DNA from: an uncultured Eubacteriales bacterium
GTDB lineage: Bacteria; Bacillota; Clostridia; Oscillospirales; Oscillospiraceae
Direction: 5' to 3'
Length of the DNA stretch: 6,077 nt
NCBI GenBank assembly: GCA_900554855.1
Contig: USIZ01000088.1
Span: 1-6,077 of the forward strand
A program made the position numbers and the translations under genes. Shown one piece after another: positions 5,435 through 6,077 of the stretch. The notes under the pieces were generated by a model, which had not been told where the DNA came from, searched no databases, and was given only the letters and a program-made list of their open reading frames with translations. Numbering within the stretch: position 1 is the first letter of the stretch; every line of letters begins with the position of its first letter.

Positions 5435-6077
5435 ATGGAAGAAAAAAAACAAAAAAAGCACCAGCTGTCCACCACCCAGCTCATTCTGCTTGGCTTTCTG
5501 GCGGCGGTGCTGGCGGGCAGTCTGCTGCTGAGCCTGCCTACTGCCGCGGCAGATGGCCGGGCGACCAACTATCTGGACGCCCTGTTCACCGCCGCCACCT
5601 CAGTATGTGTGACCGGCCTGACTGTGGTGGACACTTTTTCCCATTGGAGCCTGTTCGGCCATATCGTCATTCTGGTGCTCATCCAGCTGGGCGGTTTGGG
5701 CATCATCTCCTTCACAACGGGCATTCTGGTGCTGATCGGACGAAAGATCACGCTGAAGGACCGGATTTTGCTGGAAAGTGCCTTCAATCTGGACACAATG
5801 GACGGATTGGTCCGGTTCCTTGGCAAGGTATTTCGGGGCACACTGGCAGTTGAGGGAGCGGGCGCTCTGCTCAGTCTGCCGGTTTTCGTGCCCCGCTATG
5901 GGTTAAAAGGGATCTGGATCTCCGTATTTCATTCGGTTTCATCCTTCTGCAATGCGGGCATCGACATCCTCGGCCCGGACAGCCTGGCGCCCTATGTGGG
6001 AGATCTCTGGCTGAATCTGGTCACCATGGCTCTCATTATTCTGCGCGGTCTCGCATTTATTGTCTGGTGTGATGTGC
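5435..6077 (+). CDS. ktrB: TrkH/KtrB family potassium uptake transmembrane subunit (3' end outside window)
   Basis: The frame is open from ATG 5435 to the right edge, giving 214 residues, about half of the usual 440-480. The family forms a dimeric K+ (or Na+-coupled K+) uptake pore gated by a cytoplasmic RCK-domain partner (KtrA/TrkA), whose gene is not in this window. After a lysine-rich cytoplasmic start (MEEKKQKKHQ) there is a first membrane helix (about 14-36). The first pore loop follows, with filter SVCVTGLT (56-63, filter glycine G61), then a helix with IQLGGLGIISF (83-93). Another helix lies at about 133-153, then the second pore loop FHSVSSFCNAGIDI (165-178, filter glycine G175), then a helix from about 189. 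It lacks the extra N-terminal helix pair of TrkH proper, which favours KtrB. The ribosome site (GAAGGG, 5415-5420) is weak and rather distant. Residues 204, 207 and 212 depart from the usual GGLGF...W-D/D pattern, possibly from sequence error at the edge. Confidence 0.88.
   Translation, partial: MEEKKQKKHQLSTTQLILLGFLAAVLAGSLLLSLPTAAADGRATNYLDALFTAATSVCVTGLTVVDTFSHWSLFGHIVILVLIQLGGLGIISFTTGILVLIGRKITLKDRILLESAFNLDTMDGLVRFLGKVFRGTLAVEGAGALLSLPVFVPRYGLKGIWISVFHSVSSFCNAGIDILGPDSLAPYVGDLWLNLVTMALIILRGLAFIVWCDV

Noticed and set aside
5392..5853. A 153-codon plus-strand frame overlapping the start of ktrB
   Set aside because: It is offset by one base from the ktrB frame and yields no membrane helices or known motif. 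The frame from 5435 gives both potassium-filter motifs.

Overview
The window looks like ordinary chromosomal DNA from a GC-rich, low-motility-signature Firmicute, most plausibly a gut Clostridia member of the Oscillospiraceae type. This is an inference from consensus sigma-A promoters, GGAGG-type ribosome binding sites, clostridial variants of GluRS and ArgRS, a ferredoxin-nitroreductase fusion and a short KtrB-type potassium transporter. No 16S rRNA or other marker here proves the taxon.

Layout from left to right: (1) 1-238, minus strand: the N-terminal 79 residues of a small zinc-ribbon/coiled-coil protein that runs off the left edge, followed by an AT-rich intergenic stretch (239-455). (2) 456-2006, minus: glutamyl-tRNA synthetase (gltX). 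(3) 2134-3909, plus: arginyl-tRNA synthetase (argS), divergent from gltX. The 127-bp gap holds two near-consensus promoters whose -35 boxes lie back to back, one base apart. (4) 4020-4496, plus, TTG start: a COG2426/PF06695 membrane protein ('small multidrug export' family, DedA-like fold) with its own strong promoter. (5) A perfect 30-bp palindrome (4503-4532) that acts as a shared terminator for two convergent genes. (6) 4542-5306, minus: a two-cluster ferredoxin domain fused to a nitroreductase. (7) 5435-6077, plus: the first 214 residues of a TrkH/KtrB potassium-uptake subunit, cut by the right edge and divergent from the nitroreductase.

Functionally this is a set of independent short transcription units: two translation enzymes, a membrane protein likely to work on the envelope, a flavin redox enzyme and a K+ channel-like transporter. 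Every complete gene has its own recognisable promoter, and I see no long operon. The two end genes are partial and have no stop codon inside the window.

I found no CRISPR array, tRNA or rRNA gene, insertion sequence or attachment site, and no clear previously undescribed multi-gene system. The points most worth a second look are the abutting gltX/argS promoters, the AT-rich zinc-ribbon gene at the left edge, and three unusual residues in the last dozen codons of ktrB at the right edge.
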